This document shows positions 23,657 to 35,290 of a stretch of 64,000 bases of DNA, in pieces. The stretch covers positions 23,977,740 through 24,041,739 of the forward strand of contig CAIIXF020000010.1 in NCBI GenBank assembly GCA_903813345.2, written 5' to 3'. The notes below the pieces were generated by a model, which had not been told where the DNA came from, did not search any database, and saw nothing but the letters and a program-made list of their open reading frames with translations. This DNA is from Owenia fusiformis. Lineage: Eukaryota > Annelida > Polychaeta > Sabellida > Oweniidae. Each line of letters begins with the position of its first letter. The stretch's first letter is position 1. The translations under genes were made by a program, and so were the position numbers.

Positions 23657-24378
23657 CTAGAAAAACAGCAACTCCACGGAGTAGCAAATCCCACCCACAT
23701 CAAGGATTACATGTTTAATGAAAAATGGCAGAGATAAGGAAAATTTCTTCTCAAGCAGAGCTCCTTTATCTCTAGGCATCAGTATATAAAATTTGTAAAT
23801 TTGTAAGTAAATCCGTCCAATGGTATTTGAGTTATCAAAGATTCAGTGGCCATCTTGAAAATGTCTTCTTGAGCAGAACTTCTTTGTCTCTAGGCATAAG
23901 CATATAGAATTTGAACCAAATCTGTCAACGGGTATTTGACTTATCAAAGGTTATGTTCTTTTATGAAAAATGGTGGCCATTTTGAAATTTAGCTACCATC
24001 TTGAAAATTCCTTCTCGAAAAGAGTTCTTATGTCCCTAGGCATCAGCATGTAAAATTTGAACCAAATCCATTCAATGGTATTTTTTACGAAAAATGGCCG
24101 CCATTTTGAAATATGGTGGCTATCTTGAAAATGTCTTCTTGAGCAAGGCTCTTTTTTACCCAGGCAATAGCATATAAAATGTGAATGAAATCCATCCACT
24201 AGTATTTGGGTTATCAAAGAATATATTTTTTTCCGAAAAATGGCCACCATTTTGAATTGAGTGGCCATATTAAAAATTCCTTCTCGAGCAGAGGTCCTAC
24301 ACCCATAAGGCATAAGCCTATAAAATTTGACAGACGGACAGCTTTCCCGGATATCCCCTTGAACTTCATTCGGTGGGA
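23657..24378 (-). mobile_element. Non-autonomous Helitron-like element (family 1)
   Basis: On the minus strand it starts TCCCACCGAATGAAG after an A (24379-24380 on the plus strand is TA) and ends with the hairpin GCTACTCCGTGGAGTTGC, a T-rich spacer and CTAG at 23657-23660 before a T. Inside are tandem ~145 bp units with GAAAAATGGCxGCCATTTTG, CCTAGGCATCAGCAT, ATAAAATTTGAACCAAATC and TATTTGAGTTATCAAAG. A GACAGACGGACAG stretch lies near the TC end. There is no Rep/helicase coding. Confidence 0.75.
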
Positions 24379-24951
24379 TATTTATGGAAGCCTACTATTA
24401 GAATAGGTCCTCAAAAGCTACCTTAATTCAAAATTTGGACACTGAAAAGCCAAGGCCAAAATTTAGATCAAATTCATGGTTTTCCTCATTTTTGCGAATC
24501 TGACACTACACTTTAATGATATTCATCTAAATTTGGTAAACAGATAGCAAAAAGTATGTTAATAGTGTTAGTCGTTTTCCGCCGGAAGGTATTTTGACCC
24601 GGTTTTGAGATATACTGTCCAGAAAGTAGGTCAACAAAAAAGTTCTTCAAATTCAATGTGTGAGATATGGAAATAATAGGAAATTTTCTCAGTATTCTGA
24701 ATCTGAATTTCATTCTGACTCCCAGTTAAGAGCCTATGCCATTTTGAAATTTCAAAAAATAGATATGATGATATCCTGACAGAAAGTCAAGACAATTTTA
24801 AAAAGATACCACTGTTTCTTTCTATTCTTCAGTCCGTCTGTCTACTGTCATTTTTGAGCCTGTCAGTCTACTAAAAACTTGAAAAACTTCAAAAATCTGG
24901 AATCTTAAATTGAACTTGTTCAATTGAATTTGTTCAATTTAACAAGTCTAG
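24379..24951 (+). mobile_element. Second Helitron-like family, 3' part
   Basis: The 3' end reads AAATTGAACTTGTTCAATT, a perfect small hairpin, then a short spacer and AAGTCTAG at 24944-24951, followed by T. The body contains AAAGTAGGTCAACAAAA and GAATCTGAATTTCATTCTGA. Together with TCCTCAAAAGCTACCTTAA near its left side, this matches, on the opposite strand, the sequences at 55587-56350 and 56934-57310. Hairpin plus CTAG before T fits a Helitron 3' terminus. The 5' end is not defined. Confidence 0.55.
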
Positions 24952-25311
24952 TTATGTATAACATCCTACATCTAATAATCATTTTCACATGATAATGCTT
25001 ATCATATATGTTGTTTCACTTGATTGTGACATGCTCTGCACATTTAATTTCTAAACTATGGTGATAATATTGCACAAACGCTTATCAAACTAGCATGAAA
25101 ATATCGAAAAAGAGTAAAGAACATTCTGAATGTGAGCCAATGGTGAAAAACTTTAGTTTAATGAAATCAGTGAAAGAGGAATGGTGGTTACATTTATGAC
25201 CTTTGGGAAATTTCTTCAAGTGTGGGCCTGACAGACCCATATAAAATGTCATGAATGTTACACTAAATATAGGAAGGCCACCTACGCCCTACAATGAACA
25301 AAGATAAATAA

Positions 25312-26071
25312 CTAGATAACGGCAACTCCGCGGAGTAGCAAATCCCAACGAACAAAATATCAATTAGCGAATTCCAATCAATTATACTCATTACATTGCT
25401 TAAAATTGAAAAAATTAAACTTTAGAATTGCGATAGCCATTTTGAATTTTCTGAGATACAAATCTGAAAAATAATACCATAATTGTGATCTACTCAAAAT
25501 TCCTTCAATTTGAGTATAATATAGCCATACTTTGAAGGGATCAAAAAATTATTGCGAAATCGTACATTAGACGGCCATTTTGAATTTTACAAGGCTCGAA
25601 TCAGAAAAAAGATACAATATTTGCAATCTACTCTTAATTACCTTTCATTTGAGTATAATAAAGCTATACTTTAGAAAGATCTAAAAATTAGCGAAAATTT
25701 CTGTTTTCCTGTCCCCCCATACACGGCCCCTGGGGGTCAGGATGAAAAACACGGAATATATGTGAAAAAGATAAATGTTGTGAATATACTACCAAAATTT
25801 CAAACAATAATATTAATTACTTTGGTTCAGAATGAAAAATTTATGATTTTTGCGAAAAAGTCCCGTCATTTTTAAAGCGGCGGCCATCTTAAAAAATTTT
25901 TTTTTTGCGTAAAACTATTCACCAATTCACCATCTTTCCACTGAATATAAAGAAAATCTGTCTACTAGTATTTGAGTTATCTTCCGGACAGACGGACGGA
26001 CTGACTGACTGACTGACGGACAGACGGACGGAGGGCTTCACTATATCCCTACCGAACTTCGTTCGTTGGGA
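25312..26071 (-). mobile_element. Non-autonomous Helitron-like element (family 1, variant interior)
   Basis: Ends as in other family 1 copies: CTAG at 25312-25315, hairpin GCAACTCCGCGGAGTAGC, AAATCCCAACGAACAAAA, and on the right CGAACTTCGTTCGTTGGGA at 26071 followed by TA. The interior differs: two units with AGCCATTTTGAATTTT / CGGCCATTTTGAATTTTAC and TTTGAGTATAATA. A (GACT)/(GGACGGAC) microsatellite is at 25985-26035, close to the TC end. Confidence 0.75.
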
Positions 26072-26742
26072 TAATAATCCCTGGGTGTCATATTAATATA
26101 CTATTATGTTTTCCCAAAATAACTGATTTATAACACTTAAGAGTTGTATCAAATATAACTGAACCAAGGCACCAAAAAGCTGAAAATCTTTGGAATTTCC
26201 TGACATTCTGGACAGTATTTGTCCTCATTTTACATTGATCTCAATACTCAATAGAGACTACACTTTAGGTATTTATAATTCTATCTATCACTCAGCTTTC
26301 AAGGGGATCAATTTTAATCAACTGCGCTAATACCAATGATAATCAATAACTTTTAGAAATGAATTATTACAATAATGAGTTAAGGGCATTATACTGTAAT
26401 GGTTGAATTAAGGATTCTTTGAATCTTTAATAATCCTTCTTACTCTAATAACATCAATGGAATATTTGGAGGATTCTAGGCAGCTTTATTCTAGTCTACT
26501 TCATCATGATTTGGTATGAGAGCAATATGATAAAGAAATATTTTAGTCTACTAGATCACATTAGGCCAATACAATTAATAGTTTAGCCTACAAGAACATG
26601 GGGTTAATAATATACAAATATTGAATGATGTGGAGTTGGATTTATGTATATATCTCTGATGGTGTATTCAAACAATGTCCAGAGTTTTCCAATGGTCATA
26701 TCAGTGATTGACCAATGAGAGAATGAGTATAGGCTTAAAGTA
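26072..26742. other. unc-13 intron, nothing recognised
   Basis: AT-rich sequence between a Helitron-like copy and a TIR element. No exon or RNA gene is seen. Confidence 0.4.
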
Positions 26743-27155
26743 CAGGGTGGGCCAAAAAAGTCCATATTTTTGTTTTTGCTACAACATTTTTAATACTACA
26801 GACAAATGTTCATATAATCATATCATATATCATTGGAGAGACGGTTCAATTTTCAACAGACTGATGTATAATTTATTTTACATAAATAAGTATTTGTTTT
26901 AAAATAATGTTTCTATTACCAAAGGGGTCAAAATCATGATTTACCAATTGCTGAAGACAGAATGCTAAAAACTGACCAGACAGATATAACCCCTATGTCA
27001 GCTTTGGGGATACAAGTCTAATTATAGAAAGTCAAAATTGCCTATATCAGTATCATGAAATGATCAATAAGGATGTTGTAACAGAAGAGGAAATTATGGA
27101 AATGTATTCCATATCATGGGTTATGGCAAAATTTCAAAAGAGTTTCTTTGCAAAA

Positions 27156-29676
27156 CTAGAAAAACAGCAACTCCACAGAGTAGCAAATCCCACCGAACAA
27201 AACATATTTTGATTATTACAAACAGAGCTACTGTATCCCTAGGCGACGGCTTATAAAAAAATTTTATGTTTTATTTATTTATTTGGAAACTACGCTTTTA
27301 CAACAGCGGCACACAAAAATTGGTGCGTCCATTTAAGATACAGTTACATGAAGATAAAAAATGTAGTTGGTAATTCTAACTACACTTGTAGAGTTCCAGT
27401 AAGAACTTCTTAGTTCTTGTACACTATTATCAAATTTAAGTCCTGCTTCATGTCCCACAATTTTGAATGCCTCATCACCCAATAACTACTTTAGTTTTGT
27501 CGAGGAGTTTGGTATAGGTATCTAGTATGGGGTAGGGTATGATTGACTTTAAGCTCTTATGAAATTCATTTCTTTGCTCTTCATAGTGTTTGCAATAATC
27601 TATGTTCAAAAGTCTCAATATCCAAAGGACAGAAATTGCAGTGTGGATTATTAGATGAGTGGTTTTTCCATTTCTGGGTTTCATCATTTAATTGAAACCT
27701 ACCACATCTTGCGAGGAGTTTTATTCGTGCACCTTGAAATTCAAAATCATTTTCAAGGTAACGTTGGCGTCCTTTTTTTTATCAAGAAGTTGTCGGTACA
27801 GGACAGTGATGACTTTTCACTAATTTCGTCTTTAATGTAACATTCAATTTTTTGTTCAATATGCATTCTATACTTATAGGACACATCCTCAATGTCATGC
27901 CCTATCCCATTTAAATCTAATGAAGTTAAAATGTTACTCATGTTTTCAACAAATTTCCAAAAGTTTTTTACCTTTGTTGAACCTTTGTGTCATATTCGTA
28001 AGTAGAAGTTTCAAAAGAGATCCTTCATTTTGATCATTAAGGTGGAGGAAATATTCTACTTGGAGCTTCATAAGCACAAACTGGATTGTAGACTATTGGG
28101 ATCCATCCCAAATAGTTTATTACTGCAATATATGCTGGTGTGCTTTTCAAGCTGAATATTGCCCTACCTATATTATATTGCATAGACTTTAGTTTATTAT
28201 TTACATTCTGGGTATTATTTACCCAGATGCCACAACCATTAAGAACTGATGGAAGGTACTTGATCAGATATAGTTTGTTGCCATATTCAAGACGTTTAAC
28301 ATTTAGATGCTTATTCAGTGTGAATGCTACATAATTCTTTAATTTTAAAGATCTTGGACCCATTTGCTCGATGATATGAAATGTATCTTTCAATGAGCGA
28401 TGAATGAAGATGTCTAAGTACTTATAGGTTTGGACCTCAGATAATCTGAGATCGCCCAAGGCCTAGGTTTTCAATTTGTTGATTTTTTGTCCAATTACCA
28501 TTACCTTAGATTTTTTTCACTAAACTGAAATCCCCATTTACTTGCAATTTATTCGCAATCTTGAGCATGTTTTTGAGATCTTGTTCAGATTTTCCTAATA
28601 AAACAATATCATCAGCCCACATTAAACCTGGGAATTGATAGTTTTTGAAGGTGATGCCTACATTTTCCTTTAAAAGGTCATCCTGGAGATTGGTCATTAT
28701 AATAGAAAAAAGAGTCGTAAGCAAAATCCATTCACTGCTACTTGAGTTATCAAAGATTACCATGGCCATTTTAAAATTCAGCTGCCATCTTGAATATTCT
28801 TTGTCAAACAGAGTAACTGTGTCTCTAGGCATCATCATATAAAATTTGATCCAAATCCCTTCACTCATATTTGAGTTTTTTTACAAAAAATGGCTTTTTC
28901 CAAAAAATCCGTCAACTAGTATTTAAGTTATCAAAGATTACGTTTTTTTATGAAAAATGGCATCCATTTTGAAATTCAGCTGCCATCTTGAAAATACTTT
29001 CTTGAACAAATCTACTTTGTCCCTAGGCACCATCTTAAAAAAATTGAACCAAATCCGTTCTATGGTATTTGAGTTATCAAAGATTATGTTTTTTTACGAA
29101 AAATGGTCACCATTTTGATATTGAGCAGCCATTTTGAAAATCTGTTTTTCGGCTTAGCTGTTTTGTCTCTATGCATCAGCATATAAAATTTGAACCAAAT
29201 CCATCAACTCGTATTTGAGTTATCAAAGATTAAATTTTTTTATGAAAAATGGCAGCCATTTTGAAATTCAGCCGCCATCTTTTGAACTAAATCCGTTCAC
29301 TGGTATTTGAGTAATCAAAGATTACGTTTTCTACGGAAAATGGCCGCAATTTTGATATTCAGCAGCCATTTTGAAAATCTCTTCTCCATATAACTCCTTT
29401 GTCCCTAGGCATCAGCATATAAAATTTGAACCAAATCCATAAACTAGTATTTGAGTTATCAATATTTTTTACGAAAAATGTCGGCCATTTTGAATTAAGT
29501 GGTCATATTGAAAATTCCTTCTCAAGCAGAGGTTCTATCACTATAAGGCATAACCCTATAAAATCTGAATCAAATCTGTCAACCGGTGTTGAGTTATTGC
29601 CCGGACACACGAACGGACGGACAGAATGAACGGACGGACGGCTTTTCTATATCCCCCTCGAACTTGTTCGGTGGGA
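27156..29676 (-). mobile_element. Helitron-like element (family 1) split by a LINE fragment
   Basis: CTAG at 27156-27159, the hairpin GCAACTCCACAGAGTAGC and AAATCCCACCGAACAAAAC mark the 3' end. On the right CTCGAACTTGTTCGGTGGGA ends at 29676, followed by TA. Between them are about six ~145 bp units with the family's AAAATGGC/GCCATTTTG and CCTAGGCATCAGCATATAAA signatures and a GGACGGACAGA stretch near 29620. A LINE fragment at 27263-28716 interrupts a unit. This is the middle layer of a three-level nest. Confidence 0.75.
27263..28716 (-). pseudogene. 5'-truncated non-LTR retrotransposon (reverse transcriptase relic)
   Basis: In minus orientation, the frame ending at 28506 contains LFSIIMTNLQDDLL and WADDIVLLGKSEQDL, the catalytic YADD-type box of non-LTR reverse transcriptases. 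The frame at 28459-28037 gives the thumb-like segment YKYLDIFIHRSL, then LPSVLNGCGIWVNNTQ and NYLGWIPI. Near 27650-27600, another frame gives NPHCNFCPLDIETFEHRLL, a C-terminal Cys/His knuckle. Stops and frame changes separate these pieces, so it is dead. The low-coordinate end carries a (TTTA)n run, consistent with a simple-repeat 3' tail. The clade is not assigned (CR1/jockey-like in style). Confidence 0.85.
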
Positions 29677-29855
29677 TAACAAGTTTGAAGCGAATATCAA
29701 TTTATCGAACAATCTTACTTTAAACAAACTACAATGCATAAAAATAGGTTCCATGATTATTTTAGTGTTATACAATGATTTACAAACAATTAAACTCAAC
29801 TCTAAGACCTTTTCTTCATATGTAAAAGCTTAAAGTGTTGATTAAGCAATGCAAA

Positions 29856-30160
29856 AAAAATATTTTTCAGTTTCTGTCCGACAGTCAAAAAATCAATTTT
29901 TGGAAAAAGTTCAAATCCCTCAATCAAATCATTTGGTCTACTTACTCATATTTACATGACTTATTTTTTGAAGTCATATGTGTGCCCATTCGGCAGTTAT
30001 TTGGCAGATATTCGAAATTGGATCCAAATGCAATTAGAAACTCAGTCATTTTCTTGAGAAAAGTTTCCTATAAACCTCTGTTCAAATTTATTATATATGG
30101 GCGAATGAGAAAATAAATAGATTTTTCGACCGTCGGACAGCATCTGAAAAATATTTTATG
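29856..30160. mobile_element. Small foldback element with ~40 bp TIRs
   Basis: Left arm AATATTTTTCAGTTTCTGTC and CGACAGTCAAAAAATC (29860-29895) are mirrored by the right arm 30118-30160 (reverse complement AATATTTTTCAGATGCTGTC and CGACGGTCGAAAAATC). The ~305 bp element lies inside the right part of the TIR element 26743-30385. A 93-codon frame (29835-30116) runs through most of it and is unrecognised. The superfamily is unknown. Confidence 0.6.
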
Positions 30161-30385
30161 TTTTAAGCCCAAAACATATGGCGAAATGTTGTTTTCGACT
30201 GTTACTACCCCATGATACAGAAATGACCACGGTGTCACCAATAGCCATTCATATTTTATGAATCATACATCACTTTGAGAGAAATTGAATTATCTTTCAA
30301 ATGATATGTAATTAGGGATATTTCTAACATACCAGCGAAGATATTACAAAAATAAAAATATGGACATTTTTATTGGCCCACCCTA

Positions 30386-31770
30386 AACATGTGCATTGTG
30401 CATATAAGCAAGTAAGAATGGGTGTATGGGCAAGAAGATAAATCATAGACTTGCATATTTTAAGTTTGATTATTAAGAAACAGTTAAGGTTAAAAGTCTG
30501 TTATGATTTATGCCCGTAATGGCTATTACATTTTTGACATTGCAGAATAAGTATTGTATGATAATGACTCTTGGAAGTAATGACATACTGTATATCACAC
30601 ACAAACACATGTTTCCATTGAAGTCAGACATAATAGGAGACCCAATACTCTATATATATATATGTATATCGATCTGCAGTGTGCAACAGTAACATAATTT
30701 CACGACAGTGACCTTTCCTTTTCTATTCTTCAGTTTAATTTAGGCTATCTTACCTCAAGTGTTTTTCCTTCTCCTATATCTACAGTAATTTTCAACCGTT
30801 GTGGTTAAGGATATGAAAAAGGTTAATGAAATTTTTGAAACCTTTTTTAAGATAGCAGTTTTAAATTATTAGATGAAACCAGGCAATATGACTTGCTATG
30901 TAGACACATTAGCTTCTATCCTAAAGATAACAAAGGAGTTGACTTAATGAAACAACACTCATTTTCTCCATTTGCACATTTGATTTTCCTATTTCTAATC
31001 AGACCATATAAGGAAATCATTTGATTATACTCCATATAAGTACGCTGATGTAAATCATTCCTGTAGAATTGAATCACATCACACATTTACAAGAGATGGC
31101 TTTGAATAATCTATTAGTACTCAAGCTCTAACCAATTCTCTCATTTCTTACAACCACTTCACTAATGTTGTTACTCAAGGGTTAGAATTGATTAAACCTG
31201 TGATTTCAATCTCCTTAATTGTATTATAGAAAACCTTACCATGAATAATTTATGTTTTGTAACTTTCACACAACTTTACCACTTATATTAATCTTCCTTT
31301 GAGTTTGGAAGTTGCCTTCAATTATCTGTCAATAAACACTTTTTAATGATATCACAGAGAAATTGCATATTATAGAGACAGCAATTGCTGCAAATACTTT
31401 TGACCTATGTATATGATGCGTTTTGAAGACTGGGTCTAGTAATCTTTTCTACAATTGACCAATATCTAGCAAGGATATGAGGTTTTTACATGTATACTGT
31501 ATAATCAGTCGTCAGAGAGTTACAAACTGATACTCTCATTTTACTATAAACCTTTCCATTACGAGAACTCATTACTTGGAGAATGATTTCTATGTTACTA
31601 TTCAAAACAGTTCATAGAATAGTCAAGAGGACAAAACTCTTCCTCAACAAATACAATAAACAAAACTGAATAACAAGATGACATTCAGATTCAAACAGAT
31701 CTAAAGAGAGATAGATCAAAGGCATTTCACTTCTGCCATGATGTAGCAGCAAAGCCCGACCTTGAAGAAC
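30386..31770. other. unc-13 intron, nothing recognised
   Basis: AT-rich sequence with a (TA) run at about 30650-30663. No exon, RNA gene or repeat end is seen. Confidence 0.45.
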
Positions 31771-32258
31771 TTTAGTAGAGAAAGAGACTTTAGTAGAGAA
31801 AAAGCCTTTAGAAGAGAGAGACTTTAGGAGAGAAAGAGCCTTTAGTAGAGAAAGAGCCTTTAGTAAAGAAAGAGACTTTAGTAGAGAAAGAGCCTTTAGT
31901 AGAGAAAGAGCCTTTAGTAGAGAAAGAGACTTTAGAAGAGAAAGAGACTTAAGTAGAGAAAGAGCCTTTAGTAGAGAAAGATTCTTTAGTAGAGAAAGAG
32001 ACTTCAGGAGAGAAAGAGACTTTAGTAGAGAAAGAGCCTTTAATAGAGAAAGAGCCTTTAGTAGAGAAAGAGACTTTAGTAGAGAAAGAGACTTTAGTAG
32101 AGAAAGAGCCTTTAGTAGAGAAAGAGCCTTTAATAGAGAAAGAGCCTTTAGTAGAGAAAGAGACTTTAGTAGAGAAAGAGCCTTTAGATGAGAAAGAGAC
32201 TTTAGTAGAGAAAGAGCATTTAGATGAGAAAGAGACTTTAGATGAGAAAGAGCCTTTA
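31771..32258. repeat. 18-bp minisatellite, about 27 units
   Basis: Units are AAAGAG(A/C)CTTTAGTAGAG with G/A and C/A variants and GATGAG versions at the right end. Because 18 is a multiple of three, four of six frames stay open through the array: (LSLLKA)n and (FSTKGS)n on the minus strand, (RDFSRE)n and (ETLVEK)n on the plus strand. The 216- and 108-codon minus-strand frames here are by-products of the repeat, not genes. Confidence 0.95.
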
Positions 32259-32747
32259 ACATAACAGAACAACAATCACTAATATTTAAGCAATATGAAT
32301 TTTCTAATTGAGGTATTATTCTGTTTTTTTACATTAATAATTGACCAAATTCTAAGAAGGAGGATATTATTTTTGTTAATTGCAATAATTATTGACCATT
32401 TTATTTCACTTATCTCAATTCTGGATAGCTAGTGATGGTTAAGAAGCAATCATTGTTATTATCATTATTATAAAATCATAAGTGTCAGCTAAGGTTGCAC
32501 ATTGTTACTCATCATTAAAGCTGATGTTTGATCCCTTCAAGGAAACCCCTTGCTCAGAGTCCCTGTGAATTCTCTCAAACCCCTGTGAATTCCCCCAAGC
32601 CCCTGTGGATTCCCACTTTACCCCTCACCCCTGGAGGTAAATTAGATATAGGGGTTGAGCAACTATCTGATCAGAACAGTCAGATAAGTATGCCATCAAT
32701 GCTGGAGTACCACAAGGGTCTATCCTTGGACCATTACTATTTCTAAT
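32259..32747. other. unc-13 intron, short CCC-rich repeat only
   Basis: AT-rich sequence. A small CCCCTGTGAATTC-type repeat (three to four imperfect 20-25 bp units) is at about 32545-32620. No gene is seen. Confidence 0.5.
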
Positions 32748-34218
32748 TTATACAAGGCATTAACATGACAAAATGTCACCACCTAGTTGCTCACAATATT
32801 ATTGTAGATGGTTTTGAAAAAATGGTCAATTTGAAGCTATTTGAAAAAGACCTTTTTGACCCTGAAAAGTTAATTGAAGGTGGAATCTCAAATCTTCAGT
32901 CAGATTTTATCTAAAGTCAGATTTGATTTGATTTTGAAAAAATTGTCAATTTGTTGCAAGTTGAAAAAAAAACTTTTTGACCTTGACCTTGAACTTCTGA
33001 TAACTTGCAGATGATTTTGAAAAAAACTTGTCAATTTGAAGCAAGTTGAAAAATGACCTTTTGACCTTTTTTACCTTGAGAAGGTCAATGGAGGTCAAAT
33101 CTCAAATCTAAAGTCAGATTTGAACTCCTGATAACTTGTAGCTGATTTTGAAAAAAATTGGTCAATCTGAACCAAGTTGAAAAAAGACCATTTTGACCTT
33201 TTTTGACTTTGAGAAGGTCAATGAAGGTAAAATCTCAAATCTAAAGTCAGATTTAAACTTCTGATAACTTGTAGATGATTTTGAAAAAAGATTTGGTCAA
33301 TTTGATTGAACTTGTATTTGAAAAAGACCTTTTTGACCCTGAAAAGTTAATTGAAGGTGGAATCTCAAATCTAAAGTCAGATTTGATTTGATTTTGAAAA
33401 AATGGTCAATTTGTTGCAAGTTGAAAAAAAAACTTTTTGACCTTGAGAAGGTCATTGAGGTCAAATATTTTTTGGACCTTGAGAATATCATTGAAGGTCA
33501 AATCTATAGTCAGATTTAAACTGTTGAGTATTTCTAGTTGATTTTGAAAAAATCGATCAATTTGAAGCAAGTTGTAAAATACCTTTTTGACCTTTTTTTG
33601 ACCTTGAGAAGGTCAATGAAGATTAAATCTCAATTCTAAAGTCAGATTTGAACTTCTGATAACTTGCAGATGATTTTGAAAAAAAATTGTCAATTTGAAG
33701 CAAGTTGAAAAAGGACCTTTTGACCTTTTTTACCTTGAGAAGGTCAATGGAGGTCAAATCTCAAATCTAAAGTCAGATTTGAACTCCTGATAACTTGTAG
33801 CTGATTTTGAAAAAAAATTGGTCAATCTGAACCAAGTTGAAAAAAGACCATTTTGACCTTTTTTGACTTTGAGAAGGTCAATGAAGGTAAAATCTCAAAT
33901 CTAAAGTCAGATTTAAACTTCTGATAACTTGTAGATGATTTTGAAAAAAGATTTGGTCAATTTGATTGAAAAAAAGTTGGTCAATTTGAAGCAAGTTGAA
34001 AAAAGACCATTTTTGACCTTGAGAAGGTCAATGAAGGTCAAATCTCAATTCTAAAGTCAGATTGAAACTTCTGATAACTTGTAGATGATTTCGAAAAAAA
34101 ATTGTCAATTTGAAGCAAGTTGACCTTTTTTTTACCTTGAGAAGGTCAATGGAGGTCAAATCTCAAATCTAAAGTCAGATTTGAACTCCTGATAACTTGT
34201 AGCTGATTTTGAAAAAGA
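32748..34218 (+). repeat. ~130 bp tandem repeat family 3, about ten units
   Basis: Starts with CAAGGCATTAACATGACAAA and CACCACCTAGTTGCTCAC, shared with the copy at 46195-46720. Units then repeat GATTTTGAAAAAA, TCAATTTGAAGCAAGTTGAA, TTTTGACCTTGAGAAGGTCA, ATCTCAAATCTAAAGTCAGA and TTTGAACTCCTGATAACTTG. Adjacent units step about 130 bp, with some truncated. It is non-coding and is broken at its right end by a LINE fragment at 34219. Confidence 0.85.
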
Positions 34219-34635
34219 TTAGTACAAGAGTACAAGAGCCCTGTCTCTTTAATTCCAACTACTAAAATGATTGTGACCTTACCCAGACATCTCGAAATAC
34301 AATTCAATAGACTTAGATCTGGCCTCTTGTTAAAATCACACCTTTATGCTAACACCTTCAAAGAAATTAAAGATCCTCTGTGTCATTGTGGTGTACCAAT
34401 GACAACCATGCATTTTCTTTTAAAATGTCCACTGCTCCAAGATGAAAGAAACAACCTTATTGCAGGCCTCCAAACTTACAATTTAAGCAACTTGTTTAAT
34501 AATTACAACTTGAATGATAACTTACCATTTTTACTTTTCGGGAACACTAACTTAGATGTTACAATGAATGAAGCTTTAATTCATATTGTTAGCTACTATA
34601 TACATACAAGTCTTGATTTATTATCTATCTTGTAG
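34219..34635 (+). pseudogene. Non-LTR retrotransposon C-terminal fragment
   Basis: An open frame from about 34219 (no Met of its own; first ATG at 34267) to the stop at 34635. It contains RLRSGLLLKSHLY and then CHCGVPMTTMHFLLKCPLL, the CxC(x)7-8HxxxxC Cys/His knuckle that closes the ORF2 product of many LINEs. About 70 more residues follow, to the stop. The reverse transcriptase domain is missing, so this is a 5'-truncated copy. It differs from the LINE relic at 27263-28716. Confidence 0.8.
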
Positions 34636-34898
34636 TAATTAAATTTTTCAAACAGGGGCCATGCACTCATAATGAAGATCCCCCAAACAACTGCTAGTGA
34701 GTACCACTTCATTCACTCTGTTGTGAAAAAGAGAACAAAAGTCTCTTGTTTTAACGAAAACATTTAATCCTATCCAAGTACAACAATCTTTTTTCCATTG
34801 AATACTCTATCTACGCAAAAGATTAGTAGATTCCTTAATTATTAAGAAAGCTACTCTAAAATTAGTGTATGGTACTTTTTGTGTCACCCTGTAGGAGT
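34636..34898. other. LINE 3' flank and a solo CAGGGTGACAC-type terminus
   Basis: Non-coding sequence after the LINE stop. It ends at about 34878-34897 with TACTTTTTGTGTCACCCTGTA, which is the reverse complement of the terminus of the MITE at 4261-4787. No partner end was found, so it is either a solo end or a truncated element. Confidence 0.45.
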
Positions 34899-35290
34899 GC
34901 TAATTACTCTTGATGAAGCTTCTTTAAAGGAGAGAATTCATTCTATTGAAAAGGATAAGATTCTAGCTCAGGAAATGTTGAACATATAATGAAGAGTCAG
35001 ACAAATGTGAATGTGAATTAAAATATAAAATATGATAAATGTTTCATGTGTAATAACTGGGGCACAAACACATCAATCACAAATCAAATAAATGGGATAT
35101 TTATTCATATATCCTCAAATTACTGAAATAACTGAATTTTGCAATATGCTGAACTAATAACTTACAATGTCAATAGACATCTATAATATGATTGACTCAT
35201 GATCACTTATTTTTTATACCAATTATATCAAGTTGAGTAACACATAGACAAAAGTATTTTTCAAACAGGAAAATTATTATTTAAAGATGT
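34899..35290. other. unc-13 intron, nothing recognised
   Basis: AT-rich sequence between a LINE fragment and a foldback MITE. Confidence 0.4.

Larger units (their letters stand above)
26743..30385. mobile_element. TIR element (CAGGGTGGGCC ends) carrying nested insertions
   Basis: Left end CAGGGTGGGCCAAAAAAGTC is mirrored at the right (reverse complement TAGGGTGGGCCAATAAAAA), and both continue with GTCCATATTTTTxTTTTTG. The ends resemble Tc1/mariner-like CAGGGT termini seen twice elsewhere here. Left flank TA is present; the right side is degraded. Without the Helitron at 27156-29676 and the small element at 29856-30160 the host is only ~0.8 kb, so it is non-autonomous. Confidence 0.65.

Noticed and set aside
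28719-28868. N-terminal part of the 120-codon minus-strand frame at 28506-28868
   Set aside because: These ~50 codons come from the Helitron unit; only the part below about 28716 is LINE reverse transcriptase.
31612-32275. 216- and 108-codon minus-strand frames (Leu/Lys/Ser hexapeptide repeats)
   Set aside because: They are produced by an 18-bp minisatellite that is open in four frames.
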